Origin: Acanthaster planci
Lineage: Eukaryota; Echinodermata; Asteroidea; Valvatida; Acanthasteridae
Reading direction: 5' to 3'
NCBI RefSeq assembly: GCF_001949145.1
Contig: NW_019091392.1
Coordinates: 745,927 to 807,926 of the forward strand
DNA length: 62,000 nt
Shown: piece after piece, positions 1-11,699 of the stretch
How the letters are laid out: every line of letters begins with the position of its first letter
Position numbering within the stretch: the first letter of the stretch is position 1
The notes under the pieces: model-generated
Told to the model about the DNA's origin: nothing
What the model saw: only the letters and a program-made list of their open reading frames with translations
Databases searched by the model: none
Position numbers and translations under genes: made by a program

Positions 1-1133
1 GTAACTTTTTAACCACCAACATACTCATTTCCTGCATATATTTACCAATAAGTGAGAATAAGAATAAAGTTGGTTGAATTCTTGACCAGATAGTGTACAA
101 ACATGTTATTTCTTTCCCCCATTCCTCGAAGCAGATTCATAATACAAGTACTCATCTAACCTTATCTTTGGCTTATAATCCTTAAATTGCTATATACAGA
201 AATACGCACTGCCGGTATTTGCAAAATTACGGCGCATGTAGGTTTTCCTGGTGCACGTAGATCTTTTGGTCTACATGCGCCAGTGCATGCCACTTTTTCT
301 TATAAATCGAGCCTTGTCCACAAACGACATGATGAGGAAGTGATACATAGAACCTAGCTAATGTTGACTGCATTCATGGTGAATTACAGGTAATACATAA
401 ATGTTGAACTAACATATTTCTCATCCTCCTTAAGTTTATTTCGAAATGATACACAGTTCTTTACATATCGTTCTGGTAATTGTCAATGAATCCAGACAGC
501 TGTGCCCCGGCGATCGGATAAAATTTGGAGCACAGTGGCAGGAAATTCTGTGGAAACATGCTCGCTTCAGGTACACCAAAACAACCTAAATTAAACTCAT
601 GAACACATAAAATACACACAAGATACTAAATTCTGTGAATTAACTTTAAGAAGTCTTGCAACATCGATATTTTTTGATGCGTGAGGTCACGTACATCATG
701 TGTACATGCTGCATGAATAGATTGGTTGCCAGACTCCATCACGCATTCTCTTGCGTGGGTGTGTTGCGGCGGGAACCAGCGCTTTGCGCACGTGTTTTTA
801 CCACAGCGACAGCGAAACACGAAAAGAAGTCGGGAAATTAGCAGAAGTTGCTTTTCAAATGTTGCAAATGTAACTGGGAAAACATGTAGGGTCTCGCCGA
901 AAAATTAGGGTTGGTTGGGACTTGGGAAATCAAAAGCATTGTTTTGGCCTTTGCAAGTTGGAAACTCACACCGTTATTTGGTGGCTCAAACGTCGATGTT
1001 TTTATTTGTTGCATGAATGATAATCAGTGGGGCGAAGTGTAAATCGGGAGAAGTGGAAATGTGGCAAAGTGGGGATGGGGCGAAGTGGCAAGGTGACCGA
1101 CACCCGTTCCAAGTACATGAAATACTACTACTA
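1..1133. repeat. Direct duplication, copy 1 (~1.13 kb)
   Basis: This stretch matches 1179-2334 almost base for base, with scattered substitutions and two small indels. Near 320-352 copy 2 is 17 bases longer, and near 620 it is 6 bases longer. The last 45 bases before the N at 1179 (1134-1178) have no counterpart in copy 2. They contain a small internal repeat of the word ACTCGGACCCA. Each copy carries a hairpin, at 231-281 here, with 11-bp arms GGCGCATGTAG/CTACATGCGCC. No coding sequence is recognisable. Confidence 0.95.
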
Positions 1134-1178
1134 CAACGGTTTCGAGTCAACTCGGACCCAAACCAACTCGGACCCATG

Positions 1179-2334
1179 NTAACTTTTTAACCACCAACAT
1201 ACTCATTTCCTGCATATATTTACCAATAAGTGAGAATAAGAATAAAGTTGGTTGAATTCTTGACCAGATAGTGTACAAACATGTTATTTCTTTCCCCCAT
1301 TCCTCGAAGCAGATTCATAATACACGTACACATCTAACCTTATCTTTGGCTTATAATCCTTAAATTGCTATATACAGAAATATGCACTGCCGGTATTTGC
1401 AAAATTACGGCGCATGTAGGTTTTCCTGGTGCACGTAGATCTTTTGGTCTACATGCGCCAGTGCATGCCACTTTTTCTTATAAATTGAGCCTTGTCCACA
1501 AACGACATCATGATAAAGTGAAACTATGCAAAACTCTACAGCATTCACCTAGCTAATGTTGACTGCATTCATGGTGAATTACAGGTAATACATAATGGTT
1601 GAACTAACATATTTCTCATCCTCCTTAAGTTTATTTCGAAACGATACACAGTTCTTTACATATCGTTCTGGTAATTGTCAATGAATCCAGACAGCTGTGC
1701 CCCGGCGATCGGATAAAATTCGGAGCACAGTGGCAGGAAATTTTGTGGAAACATGCTCGCTTCAAGTACACCAAAACAACCTTAATTAAACTCATGAACA
1801 CAGAAAATACACACATAGACAAGATACTAAATTCTGTGAATTAACTTTAAGAAGTCTTGCAACATCGATATTTTTTGATGCGTGAGGTCACGTACATCAT
1901 GTGTACATGCTGCATGAATAGATTGGTTGCCAGACTCCATCACGCATTCTCTTGCGTGGGTGTGTTGCGGCGGGAACCAGCGCTTTGCGCACATGTTTTT
2001 ACCACAGTAACAGCGAAACACGAAAAGAAGTCGGGAAATTAGCAGAAGTTGCTTTCCAAATGTTGCAAATGTAACTGGGAAAACATGTAGGGTCTCGCCG
2101 AAAAATTAGGGTTGGTTGGGACTTGGGAAATCAAAAGCATTGTTTTGGCCTTTGCAAGTTGGATTCTCCCACCGTTATTTGGTGGCTCAAACGTCGATGT
2201 TTTTATTTGTTGCATGAATGATAATCAGTGGGGCGAAGTGTAAATCGGGAGAAGTGGAAATGTGGCAAAGTGGGGATGGGGCGAAGTGGCAAGGTGACCG
2301 ACACCCGTTCCAAGTACATGAAATACTACTACTT
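1179..2334. repeat. Direct duplication, copy 2
   Basis: Second copy of the ~1.15-kb unit, beginning at the single ambiguous base at 1179, which lies exactly at the junction. The 11-bp-arm hairpin recurs at 1409-1459. After 2334 the sequence diverges from copy 1 into an ACTAGT-rich palindromic tract. An unresolved assembly overlap between two contigs or haplotypes explains the N plus near identity better than a biological tandem duplication, but the sequence alone cannot decide. Confidence 0.95.
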
Positions 2335-2373
2335 CTAGGCCTATACTGTACTACTAGTAAGTACATGACTAGG

Positions 2374-2445
2374 ACAAACTGGAATACTAGCAGTACTAGT
2401 ACTACTAGTACTAGTACTAGTAGTACTGCTAGTATTCCAGTTTGT
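2374..2445. repeat. 72-bp ACTAGT-rich palindrome
   Basis: The 24-base arm at 2374-2397 (starts ACAAACTGG, ends AGCAGTACT) is matched perfectly in reverse complement by 2422-2445. The centre between the arms is a run of ACTAGT/AGT words. The sequence can extrude as a long hairpin or cruciform. Translations across it give artificial valine/leucine-rich or serine/threonine-rich peptides. Confidence 0.95.
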
Positions 2446-3868
2446 GCACGGGGTGTCAAGTGGCGTCAGTATACATGTATGGAACTCTTTCCCTTAAATA
2501 TGTTGAGTTTCTCAACTTACTGACAAATACAAGAAGAATCCAACAACAGACTTTTGTGATTTGCAGCGATTTCAAAGCCATTTTAACTTTCTTGTACATG
2601 TATGCAGCCGGGCCTGGTCAACTGGCGCTGGCTGCGCATCATCGTCAACTCCACAAATCACGTGAGTCTACCAGTCGTGTCAGGTGCCACTAGACTGCAC
2701 TGCCAGGCTGATAAGGCCATCACGTGTTCATAGATTTTTCCAAGTCTTCTGTTTCGTATAATGTTTGACTTTATTCAGGGCCAATTCCTAGATTGTCATA
2801 CCAAACATCCTTCCTCCATGGTCATACCCTCCTGGAGCGTGGTGGGCGTGCATAGCTCTAGGAGTATAATAACGTAATAGCTCAGCATTGCTCCCCTTTT
2901 TTTCTTCCCATGATGCCTTTATACTATTGTTCAAAATCACTCTTGCATTATTAGCCATATGGACAGCTCTTTCAAAAACCCCAAAATTAATGCATATCAA
3001 CACACCAAAGACAGCATGGTGAGAGTTACCCTACTCCCTTGCACCCCTCAACCCACTGCACCACTGACGGGAAGGATGTTTGATTCAAGACAATTGAGAG
3101 GTTTGCCAGTTTAAGCTGCTGCTATACAGATCCACCAACACATTTCAAGAAAATCTCTTGCCAGCAAGCCATTTTATTAAACTCATTCTTCCGAATTTAT
3201 ATTTAGATATAATTAATTTTAAATATGTTGTTTTAAATATGCAATTTCTTGAATGTTTGACACAAATGAGTTAAAACACAGATCAAAATACACTTACGTG
3301 TCTATAAACACATGTAATAGTGATACATGTACATGCAAAAACGTATGTTTTATGAAAATGATACAGTAAAGGACACTTACGTGGAAAACCTTTGCTAAAA
3401 TGTCTACACTTGAGGCCAATTAGTACTCATGGCATCCAATGCATTTATAATTCAAACAGTTGTGAAGTTTTCTCAATATCTTCAAGTTCAGCAATATTTT
3501 CCGTCTCCAACCAAAGAGTGGCAAATATGGAAATTTGTAAAAGACTGTGAAAGCTGTTACAGTTGATGGTTTAAACGCTTCTTCCCCTTGAACCTCAAAA
3601 ACCTGGCCTCTGAGTGTTTGTCAAAGCATTAACAATGAACCACAAAAAAAATCACATTTGTGACCTGCTCTGCAAAAATGGGTATACCGGTAAGTCGCCC
3701 AATGCCAAAACTTGTACTGGCCTTTTCTATTAGGAGTGGGCAAAATTTCGTCAAAAATGTGATTTTGTGGCTTTTCCTTTACTGGCTGCTATAATATTTA
3801 TATTTTCAAATTTGTGACAACAAACATGGATACCGATGACTAGAGATGAACAATGGATCATTCAGTCA

Positions 3869-3976
3869 GAAATCCTGTCTACATGTAGCATTGTGTTTCC
3901 AAGCACTACACTGTATGAGCAGGAAATCCTCTCTACATGTAGCATTGTGTTTCCAAGCACTACACTGTACATGCTG
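3869..3976. repeat. 54-bp tandem duplication
   Basis: Two adjacent copies of a 54-base unit starting GAAATCCT and containing TACATGTAGCATTGTG occupy 3869-3922 and 3923-3976. They differ by few bases, and a partial remnant (CTGTATGAGC) follows. The short ORF across it simply repeats a peptide. Confidence 0.9.
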
Positions 3977-4181
3977 TATGAGCTTTTTCTCGAAAGTACT
4001 TTAATTGAATCTGAAATAAAAAAATGTGGATATACAAATGTCTATATATCTCCGGAATGCAGTGCACTACAGGGGTCATTCATCAAATTGTAGCTTTTGA
4101 TGTACAGAATCCAGCCATATCAAAAACTCCTAACCTGAATCCGGCGACTTAGTGCCCATTTTTCTAGAGCCGGTCACATTT

Positions 4182-4546
4182 GTAATAATAATAATAATTT
4201 ATAAAGCGCAAATTTCATATGGATATGTTCAAATGCGCTGTACAATGAAGACATTAAGCGTGGAACAATGAATACATTTAAATATGGTTGAGCCAATGGC
4301 ATACAAGGGCGCCTCAGGCAGCTCCCAAACGACCTACATTCACCAACATCAGCAAAGGGGAGACAGTGAGAAGCAGTTACAGTTTTAGAGGTGGGAGGAA
4401 AACCCCAGAGGAGTAGTCTGGGTAAAACCCACAGAGTCAGGTAGGGACTGAAAACCCAATCCACATGTGGACCGGGCCGGGATTCGAACCCGGGACCACA
4501 GAGGTGGAAGGCGAGGAAAGAACTACCCTGCCAACCTGACTCCCCG
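4182..4546 (-). mobile_element. tRNA-headed SINE (copy 1)
   Basis: Read on the minus strand, this has a tRNA-like head, a central body and an (ATT)n tail. The head begins near 4546 and contains a perfect RNA polymerase III B box, GGTTCGAATC (reverse complement of 4481-4490), inside a T-arm-like stem. An A-box-like TGGCAGGGTAGT lies upstream near 4521-4533. The body contains a GTGGGTTTT/GGTTTTCCTCCCACC block shared with the second copy near 34.6 kb. The tail at 4182-4200 is ATT-repeat, next to GCGCTTTATAA, an ending seen in SINEs of marine invertebrates. A 10-bp inverted repeat (AACCTGACTC/GAGTCAGGTT) at 4533-4555 straddles the 5' end. I do not assign a named family. Confidence 0.75.
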
Positions 4547-4599
4547 AGTCAGGTTGAGGTAATTTAATATGCAGGTATGACCCTGGTTGATGGTAAAAT

Positions 4600-4618
4600 A
4601 CATGTACATGTACATGTA
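4600..4618. repeat. ACATGT microsatellite
   Basis: A short (ACATGT)n tract, roughly three units. The same word recurs widely in the window, for example near 22120-22135, and gives the DNA a self-complementary flavour. Confidence 0.85.
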
Positions 4619-5787
4619 GTTGATTTAACATTCACAGTTTGATAAAGCCTTTTCTGACATACAAAGGCGAACTGTCACAAAATCCAACCATAATTTCACC
4701 AACGTTGCACAGAATTTTCAAGCACTCCACGCTAACAACAACGTCTGTGACTTTACACGCGCTCACTGTCAGCTGAAATTAATAAATCAACCCCAGCAGA
4801 GGTGGATCTAGCATTTACAAAAATAAGGGGGACACCAAAACAAAAAAGAGGAGGTTGAATTGTAAGATATGGGCTGTATTATCTTCTAAAACAGGTGAAA
4901 ATTTCTGCCTTTAAAGTTATAATATAAGACGACACAGGAAGAAAGACAAGGTAAACCCCCCCTCCAAAAAAAGAAAAAGCAAATGAGGGGAGGGGTGCAA
5001 GCCGGGTGTGCCTTCCAATGAAAATGCTACTATTCTGGGTTCAACGTTAATTTCATGGGTAGAAAACGGCAGGGCCAAGCCATTGTTATTTACATGGCGG
5101 CTCGACACTGCAGTTTTGTTGCTGAACAAAATGTGTGCTGCCTGCATTGATATACAAGCATGGTAAATGATGGTTCATGGCTTTGAAAGGTTTCAAGCTA
5201 CAATGGAAAAGAATTTCACTCAAAATGGTTAGTTTTTCATGCATGGTTGGAATCATTATTTAAAAAATACACAGCTGCACAATTAATCTATCTGCATACC
5301 CAGGCTTAATCTATCATCACATACAAGTAGTATGCACTATTGCAAGAGGAATGCATGGTTATTACTTGTACTAAGAACAAAAGTGTTCACAAGCTCTTGA
5401 TTTTCCACCAAACATTAGGCTAGAACAAAGTATAAGGCTAGAACAAAGATCACGTATTTAAGGTGGTGAATGATCATTCAACAAGTTCCAGATTCCTGGA
5501 AAATTACTCACTACCTGATCAAAATGTGACAAATACAAATCTTTTTGACATTACCATTTGAACAGCATATGCACAAAATGAAATGACTCGTGATTCACCT
5601 GCAAGCTGAGTTTAGTGTGAATTAGTATTAGTTCTTAGCTTAATTGAACTTGATTACACAATTGAGCATCAGGTTTAAAAAATTTACAGCTTCGGTGGCC
5701 TTGCTGCCCATTCAACTTCTCAGCTTCTTTGAAACCAATGTAGACTAATTGAGTTGTTGAAACTGTTGGAAAAAGGCAGAGGCAGGG

Positions 5788-7055
5788 TTAATCTTCCTGC
5801 ACGACACCGACTTGGATACGATGCCAGGCCGTGTTCAGCAGGCCCCTTACATTCCAGATGCCTTGCATGGTATCCGGCTGGACATTGTGGGAGGAGTCGA
5901 TGGCCTTGCAGCAGATGTCCAGTTTCCCCTTGTGATCCTTTGGGATGGGGATCTCCGCCTCCCACAGAGTCCAGGCCCAGACCCTGTTGACCTTCTGGCC
6001 GGAGCCCTGAAGCTCGGCCGTGTGCCATTCCTTGCCTCCGTTGACCGACACATCAACGCGCAGAATGCCACGCCCTCCTCCACTCCAGGCATAACCCTTG
6101 ATGGACACTTTCTCTTCATCGACGTCAACTTTGCTGCCATCCCTAGGGACACAGATGGCTGACTGGACAGGATACTCCTGGATGGCAGGTGCGGTTTTGT
6201 AGTCCAGCTGTCCAAAGTCCACCGAGGGATTGAAGCTCTTGTAGTCGTTCTGCTGCCAGTGGCTTGGGCTTTCTTGGTCACTTGCCACGATCTTGGAGAG
6301 CCATTTAACACTGCGGGCCCCAATGTTGCCAGGGATGATCACCCTCAAAGGATAGCCATGATCTGCTGGGATTTCATTGCCATTCATCTTGTAGGCCACC
6401 AGGACATCGCGGTAGGGATTCATTGCCACCGAAAACGGGATCGAGGAGCCATAGTGTCCGCCGTTGGGGTCCTTGTCCAGACCCTCAAACTGAATGTGAG
6501 CAAATTTGGCCTCGTCCTCCTCTGTTAGCCCAGCTTCAAGGAGGAGGTCACGCAGCTGCACCCCCGTCCACTCGGCCGTGCTGATAGCCCCGTACCTCCA
6601 CGACAGGCCCTTCACAGTCTTGTAGCTGGACATCTGGCTGCGCCGATTGCCAGCGCACTGCAAGGTAGCCGTGATGGTGTGCTCCTTGAAGTTGCGCTTC
6701 AGATTGTCCAGGGACAGATTGATGGTCTTCTTGCTGGGGACCTCCACAGCCAGTTTGAAATTCTTCACATCGCACTTGGGCACGGGCAGGTGGTTCCGCA
6801 CAAAGAACAGCTCATTAGGGGTGATAAAGCTGTCAACCAGCAGGCTGGGTGGCGGCTCAGCATTGAAGGGCTTTTCAGAGTTGACCCGTAGAGCTGGGTG
6901 GCGATAGGGATCATTGGCAAAGGGATCATTCGCATCCCTGTGCTTCGTCTTTTCGGCATCTTTGTAGTTTCCAATGCGATATTCTTCCAAAATCTCGAAC
7001 ACTTCATCTGACTTGTGCACCGCATACAAGTTCCAGAATGGCTCCAGTGACCCAC
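5788..7055 (-). CDS. suox: suox exon 4 (molybdenum and dimerisation domains)
   Basis: The last and largest coding exon has 1268 bases and ends in TAA at 5790-5788. It opens at an acceptor reading TAACATTAG|GTGGG. It carries the second haem ligand (LYAVH), FFVRNHLPVP, the Mo-binding TLQCAGNRR, WRYGAISTAEW, VIIPGNIGARSVKW and the immunoglobulin-like dimerisation domain. The exon is clearly more GC-rich than the introns. Confidence 0.97.
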
Positions 7056-10000
7056 CTAATGTTAAAAAAGGAAAACATTATCATGACATTCCTATGAACA
7101 TCAAACCAATCCACATAGCAAGGACTAAATGGTGTATTACAGTGTTTTTCCAACAATCATACATGTAGCTTCAAATCAACACAGGATGAAGATACAATTT
7201 CAAACCATCACACTCTTTACACATACAGGCACACTGCATTTCAGTCACAGTTCTCTTGCTAGTGTCAGAACCACGGGACACAAGCTGATTTGTTTACAAG
7301 ACAGTTGACTCTTCACTGCTGGTGAATGGCTTTGAATAATTAAATAGTGTTCAAAATCTGTTTTGTAAGTAAAATCTCAGTTCTTTGTTTCAGTATGACG
7401 TACTGGCGCAGACTGTAGCTTTAGAACACCAACTCTTGAAGAAAAACTCAACTTCAAGTTTTAAGTTTTCATTCGGAGACATGAAAGGTGGTATTTTGAC
7501 GAGCGAATACCTGGCATTTACACAGAAGAGCGTTTACAAACTTCACACAGTAGAAAATTATGCCAAGCATAGTGATTCCCGCTATAACAGTAACTACACA
7601 AAGAGCGAGCAGACAGCAGAGAGACCAGAGACCAGTTTGGAAACCTGAACAATTTTTCAAAGATTCCCCATTAAGACAGTACCAGTCACCTTAAAGACTG
7701 ACTGGCAGGGGTGAGCATTTCACCATGCCTTGATTGTTCCAGACCACTGTTACTGTGCAGTCACTAATGCAATGATTTATTAATCAAACAGGTGTTTGCC
7801 TTGTTTGTAAATGCAAACTAACATTCGACATATCACTTTCCATCAGCCCTTTCATAGGCTTTAATAAAGGCCCTAATGATCTCCACCCATTGCAGGTCTG
7901 GCCTACAAGTTCTCACCTGCTGCCAACCAGATCTTCCCTCCGCCAGGGTGGGCATTCATGAATGATGTCACGTCGTACACTCCATTCTTGTACGTCATCC
8001 AGATGCCTGTCTGAGGGTTCTTGTGTTTGGCCACTTCCTCTTGGCTGTACTCTGGCAGGCCTTGGATCTTCACACCTGTTTTCAGAGGCAAAACCAACAT
8101 TAAGGAGCACCTCTAAGGAAAACATGTTTTCTCTGATATCATCTGTTCAAATAAGTATGGCAGCATCCAAATCAAACACAGTGTCATTTGTCTTCAGAGC
8201 TCAACTACTACAAGCTAACAGGCTTTGTTTCTGTTCATGCCACAATGCAAATTCTGAATGTACATTGCGTCATTCAGAAAACAAGGGGAACCTTTATCCT
8301 GTGTTTGTAGCCGATAAACCCTTGTCAAACAATGGCTACAAAACAATGGCTACATGCGCTGTTTGGCATGCACAAGGGTTTATCCACTACGAACACAGGG
8401 TCAAGGTTCCCCTCGTTTCTCTGTTTTCTCTGAATGACACAATCTACATATTCACATTTTGGCATAAACAGAAAAAAAGCCCTTTTAGCTGGTAATAGTT
8501 GAGCTCTTTAAGGACTTGACAACCATTTTTTTCTAGTAGAAGTTTTTAACTTCAACTCTCAAAGATCCATCAATATCTGCCAAATACATAAGTTTGCAGG
8601 ATTGAGGAAATCCCCACTGTGAAGAATATTTGATGTGTCACTGGTATTCTTCACAAGGCAGCATAGGGGGAGGGGGGTTTTGAAGGATTCAAGAAGGTTT
8701 CTCAGAAGAATTGTCCCCTCAGGAAAGCAAAAACTGTGCTGAGTGAAACATGGAGAACATGACTCATTTCGGTGTGTACTGAAACCCGGGAGAAAAATGC
8801 ACATGGTCAGGTAACATTTTTGTGACAGAAGAACTGGCTCTGGCATAGCTATAAAATGCGAAACTGAATTTGACTACAATGGCCAAGTTTGATCAGTGAC
8901 CATTTAGTCAAACCCCTGCTTATTTTTGGCCGGTACCCAGGATATGTTTCGTGCATTGGTTACCAGGGACATATCAGCCAGTGGTCAAAACAATGACCCC
9001 GTCTGAACTTGACCAAAATTTACCTGCATTTTGTGCTGCACTGTAGGGTTCTGCGGATGGGGCTGTTGTCTTTGCAGTGGCACATTCAGAGTTGTTGACA
9101 AACTTGGTGTAGGCAGTCAATCCAATCCCTTCCAACAAGTTAACACACAGAGAAAAAAATCAGAAATAAAGTGATTCTCTTTTTTGAGACTACCTACATA
9201 TGTATGTACTTGTCTGTCAAAACTGAAGTGTTCCTAATGACAAAAAAAACCCAACATGGCAAATGAGTTGTAGTGAGTTAAAATGAGTCAAAGGCCTTTA
9301 AAAGAATCTTGCACAGAGTAGATGAGTAGGAACTCCAACTTGGTTATATACTCCAAGTTGATATCAACATGACATTACACACATTCTGAGGAGTTGCGGT
9401 TCACTATATGACCAGTTTACATTTGAAAACGGTCATGAAATCAGAAACGCAAATGCTCACCTTGACTCCATACCAATATCCTGAAGGCTTATCTACGTAT
9501 CCACCAGTCAGAGGCTAGTTTAGATTTGTACTTTTCAACTTCCTTTGACTGCATAGCCATTCAAATTCTAGGGGGTGATTTTTATTTGGCGGGTATTCTG
9601 CATGCTCCAAATAGTTCAAAGATGCTCCCTGGATTTTCTGACTAGCACCTCGCTGAGAAGAATTGCACAGGTGTGCACAAACCTTAAGAGACTGGTCTGA
9701 AAACTTAAGAGTTTCTACCTGTACATGTAAGTGAATGCTTTCATATTTTCACTGTTGAATTTGACTTTTTAGGACATGTTATTGCATTTAGTGGCATCTG
9801 TATATGGAATTCTTTCCACTTTGTTTTATCTGAAAATGAACTTAATACAAAATTGCAGAGGAGGTCCAAAATTGTGTGTGGGGGGGTTGCCAACTCGTAA
9901 CCGTGGTCCCACTCAGGTGACGTGAGTCTAGGGAAAGAGTCTCATACACTGGCATCACTTGACTTCCAAATCCAAGTGTTCTCTCACGAAGTAAATATTT

Positions 10001-10446
10001 TCACCGCTAAATTTGACTTTTTAAGGCAAATTATTTCTTTCTGATGGCTGGCTTGCCACATTTATTGATGCCCATGGAACTAGTTTGAGCTCCTACATGT
10101 ACCTCCATGCTCAATACCTTAAAAAAAAAATTGCACCTTCGTGTGGCTCCTCCTTACCTCCAATCAAAATGGTACCGCCCACAAGAAGCTTTGACATAAC
10201 TCCCCAGACAACATCATCAGCATGATCGGAGGATGATGACGCCCCATCCCCATCCCAACTGAAGCCTCTACTCTGTTCACTGCGCACCGAGGAGGAACCA
10301 AGGTTGCCACTTGCACGATTCGAATTCGATGCATTGGAGGACAATGCCCGAGCAACAGCTGCAGGTCTGGAGACAGTCAGGATTTGCTTTGTCAAACACA
10401 TCACACCAGAACATCGGGAAAACTTGCTGAACGTGAGAAGGGCCAT
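5788..10446 (-). CDS. suox: Sulfite oxidase, mitochondrial (four coding exons)
   Basis: Sulfite oxidase oxidises sulfite to sulfate with molybdopterin and cytochrome b5-type haem, passing electrons to cytochrome c in the mitochondrial intermembrane space. It is the last step of sulfur amino-acid breakdown. The CDS joins complement(5788-7055, 9024..9128 and the two other exons): 10158-10446, 9024-9128, 7917-8075 and 5788-7055. All introns are GT-AG and phase 1. The product is 606 residues (human about 545). Residues 1-40 form a basic, Ser/Ala-rich presequence. About 80-105 is a hydrophobic anchor. The cytochrome b5 domain (about 135-205) shows AHPGG (His174) and LYAVH (His198), the expected haem ligands. 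The Mo domain has TLQCAGNRR with the Mo-ligand Cys318. The C-terminal dimerisation domain contains GYAWSGGGR and ends IWNVRGLLNTAWHR. Nothing is broken. It has no partner genes nearby. Confidence 0.97.
7917..8075 (-). CDS. suox: suox exon 3 (cytochrome b5 domain)
   Basis: A 159-base exon (acceptor AAAACAG|GTGTG, donor GCAGCAG|GTGAGA) encodes the core of the b5 fold, including TGIWMTYKNGVYDVT and the haem-ligand motif AHPGG. Both flanking introns are phase 1. Splicing to exon 4 recreates the family signature LAAGGSLEPFW. Confidence 0.95.
8196..8507. mobile_element. 312-bp foldback (MITE-like) element in suox intron 2
   Basis: The outer ends are AGAGCTCAACTA and TAGTTGAGCTCT. Inward, the two halves stay complementary with mismatches and small indels over more than 100 bases per arm. 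Paired landmarks include GGCTTTGTTTCTGTTCATGCC on the left, CATTCAGA(G)AAAAC, GGGGAACCTT, and GATAAACCCTTGT against ACAAGGGTTTATC. The loop near 8330-8356 has two direct copies of AAACAATGGCTACA. No transposase is present and no clear target-site duplication is visible. It reads as a nonautonomous foldback element inserted in the intron. Confidence 0.85.
9024..9128 (-). CDS. suox: suox exon 2 (end of anchor and linker)
   Basis: A 105-base exon lies between an acceptor reading TTGGAAG|GG and a donor reading GCAG|GTAAAT. It is phase 1 at both ends and keeps the frame between exons 1 and 3. It encodes GIGLTAYTKFVNN, which completes the hydrophobic segment, followed by a Thr/Ala/Pro linker. The position and sequence parallel the GLGAVLAY stretch of the human enzyme. 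It is too short to appear as an isolated ORF. The exact acceptor is inferred from frame and homology. Confidence 0.8.
10158..10446 (-). CDS. suox: suox exon 1 (targeting peptide and start of membrane anchor)
   Basis: The ATG at 10446-10444 opens 96 codons plus one base, ending at a donor read GGAG|GTAAGG. The peptide is rich in Ser, Arg and Ala and depleted of acidic residues over its first ~55 positions, as expected for a mitochondrial presequence. It ends VVWGVMSKLLVGGTILIG, the first half of the hydrophobic anchor. The poorly conserved N-terminus makes the start codon less certain than the rest; an untranslated upstream exon is possible. Confidence 0.88.
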
Positions 10447-11699
10447 TTCAAGGCTGAATTTATAAAAGGCTTGTACTTTTAAGTTAATAGTTGCACGCCG
10501 GCGTTAAGCGTGTCACTGTGGTATGATCTGTGTGTATTCAACCTTGTCCTCAGGGGTAAAGTTAGCTTTTCCTGATAAATTAGTTAGAGTATTAAGAAAA
10601 AAAATCAAGCCACGGTGGCGCACTGCGCGACATCATGAGAACGAGGCTGTTTTACATGTTGGTCAGGTACGGGCCGGGTAGAAACAACAGTGCCGGTTCG
10701 TATGCAGTCTTATAAAAGATTATAAAGATGAACAAAGAAATTTTAATCAATCATAAGTACCTAGTCAGTTTCCTTATATGATTTGTTTCTGTCTTATAAA
10801 AGACACTGAACCAATACTCTTATGGTGATAGCCAAGCACCAGGAGACTCAGGGTCGTCCGGGCTTTATTAAGTAAATTGAGGATAATTTTAAATGCACAT
10901 TTGGTGTGTAAAAATAAACAGTATGAACTAGATATTTACATGTATGTACTGTTACCTCTCCTTTGTTACGGGATATACGGACATCAGAGTTTCTCAATAT
11001 TAAATTATGCTGTACCTCCCTTAAATCCTATACCCGGGAGATTTCAGTCTGGTTAAGCATTTAGTATAAACAACCAATTTCTTATAGTTTTTAATAGTCA
11101 TAGCAGTGGCTACGGTAGTTACATAACTTTCCCAGATTCATTTTGAATATGATTTCATGCACATACCCGGGAGAATTTAGCAAAGAGAAAAGTCGACAAT
11201 ACATGTACAATATGTGTCCAAAAATCAGTGTCAGATGGGCAATGTATCATGTGTAGAGACTAGACTAGGACTCAAGCTATGATTCATTGTTCATTCGACT
11301 TGCACGGCTGACCAAGTCTTCGAACAAGGAGAAAATTCTTCAGCGTTGTGCTTTGTTATAAAATTATGAATAACATTATTAATATTAATGCTATTAATGT
11401 TCCAGCTTCACGAATCGGCCAACATGATCACAGCTTGAAATAACTACCCCCTTTAAAATTATTACTTTGTTCGAACAACAAGGAATGGAATGACCCGCCC
11501 AATACGGTCATTGAGAGTCCCTGTCTGTTCATGTATATGTTTAAATCGTGTCATTTTACTCAAGTGATATGAATTTAAAAGTGCAGTTTCTCTACATAAT
11601 ATCATGTTCTAGGCACGTTTTTCTAATTTCACATACTCAAGCACTCATCCATCTGACTGACTTCGAATTAGGTGCATGGTTAGTGTATAAGTCTCAGAG
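10447..11699. other. Noncoding stretch upstream of suox
   Basis: AT-rich sequence with no recognisable gene. The suox promoter must lie in its left part on the minus strand. A TTTATAAA-like word at about 10459-10467 sits too close to the ATG to be a normal TATA box. No CpG-dense block or other strong promoter sign is visible. Confidence 0.5.

Larger units (their letters stand above)
2446..5787. other. Noncoding stretch downstream of suox
   Basis: No gene is recognisable. The stretch contains a 54-bp tandem duplication (3869-3976), a SINE (about 4182-4546) and an ACATGT microsatellite (4600-4618). The rest is AT-rich unique sequence. The suox 3' UTR must lie in its right part on the minus strand, but I found no convincing AATAAA on that strand within a few hundred bases of the stop codon. 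Confidence 0.6.

Noticed and set aside
626-2021. Pair of similar 64-codon minus-strand ORFs
   Set aside because: Their similarity is explained by the 1.15-kb duplication. There is no independent evidence of coding.
2187-2459. 90-codon ORF with a membrane-like Val/Leu run
   Set aside because: The run is the translation of the ACTAGT palindromic repeat.
4437-4552. tRNA gene on the minus strand
   Set aside because: The B box is perfect, but no full cloverleaf or anticodon arm could be drawn, and the sequence continues into a SINE body with an ATT tail.
5720-7055. Several ORFs of 60-158 codons on both strands over suox exon 4
   Set aside because: They are other-frame shadows of the long, conserved sulfite oxidase exon.
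7962-8495. 177-codon plus-strand ORF
   Set aside because: It is antisense to suox exon 3 and then runs through both arms of the foldback element. The translation reflects hairpin DNA, not a protein.
10459-10467. TATA-like word before suox
   Set aside because: It lies about 13 bases before the ATG, so transcription would begin inside the coding sequence.
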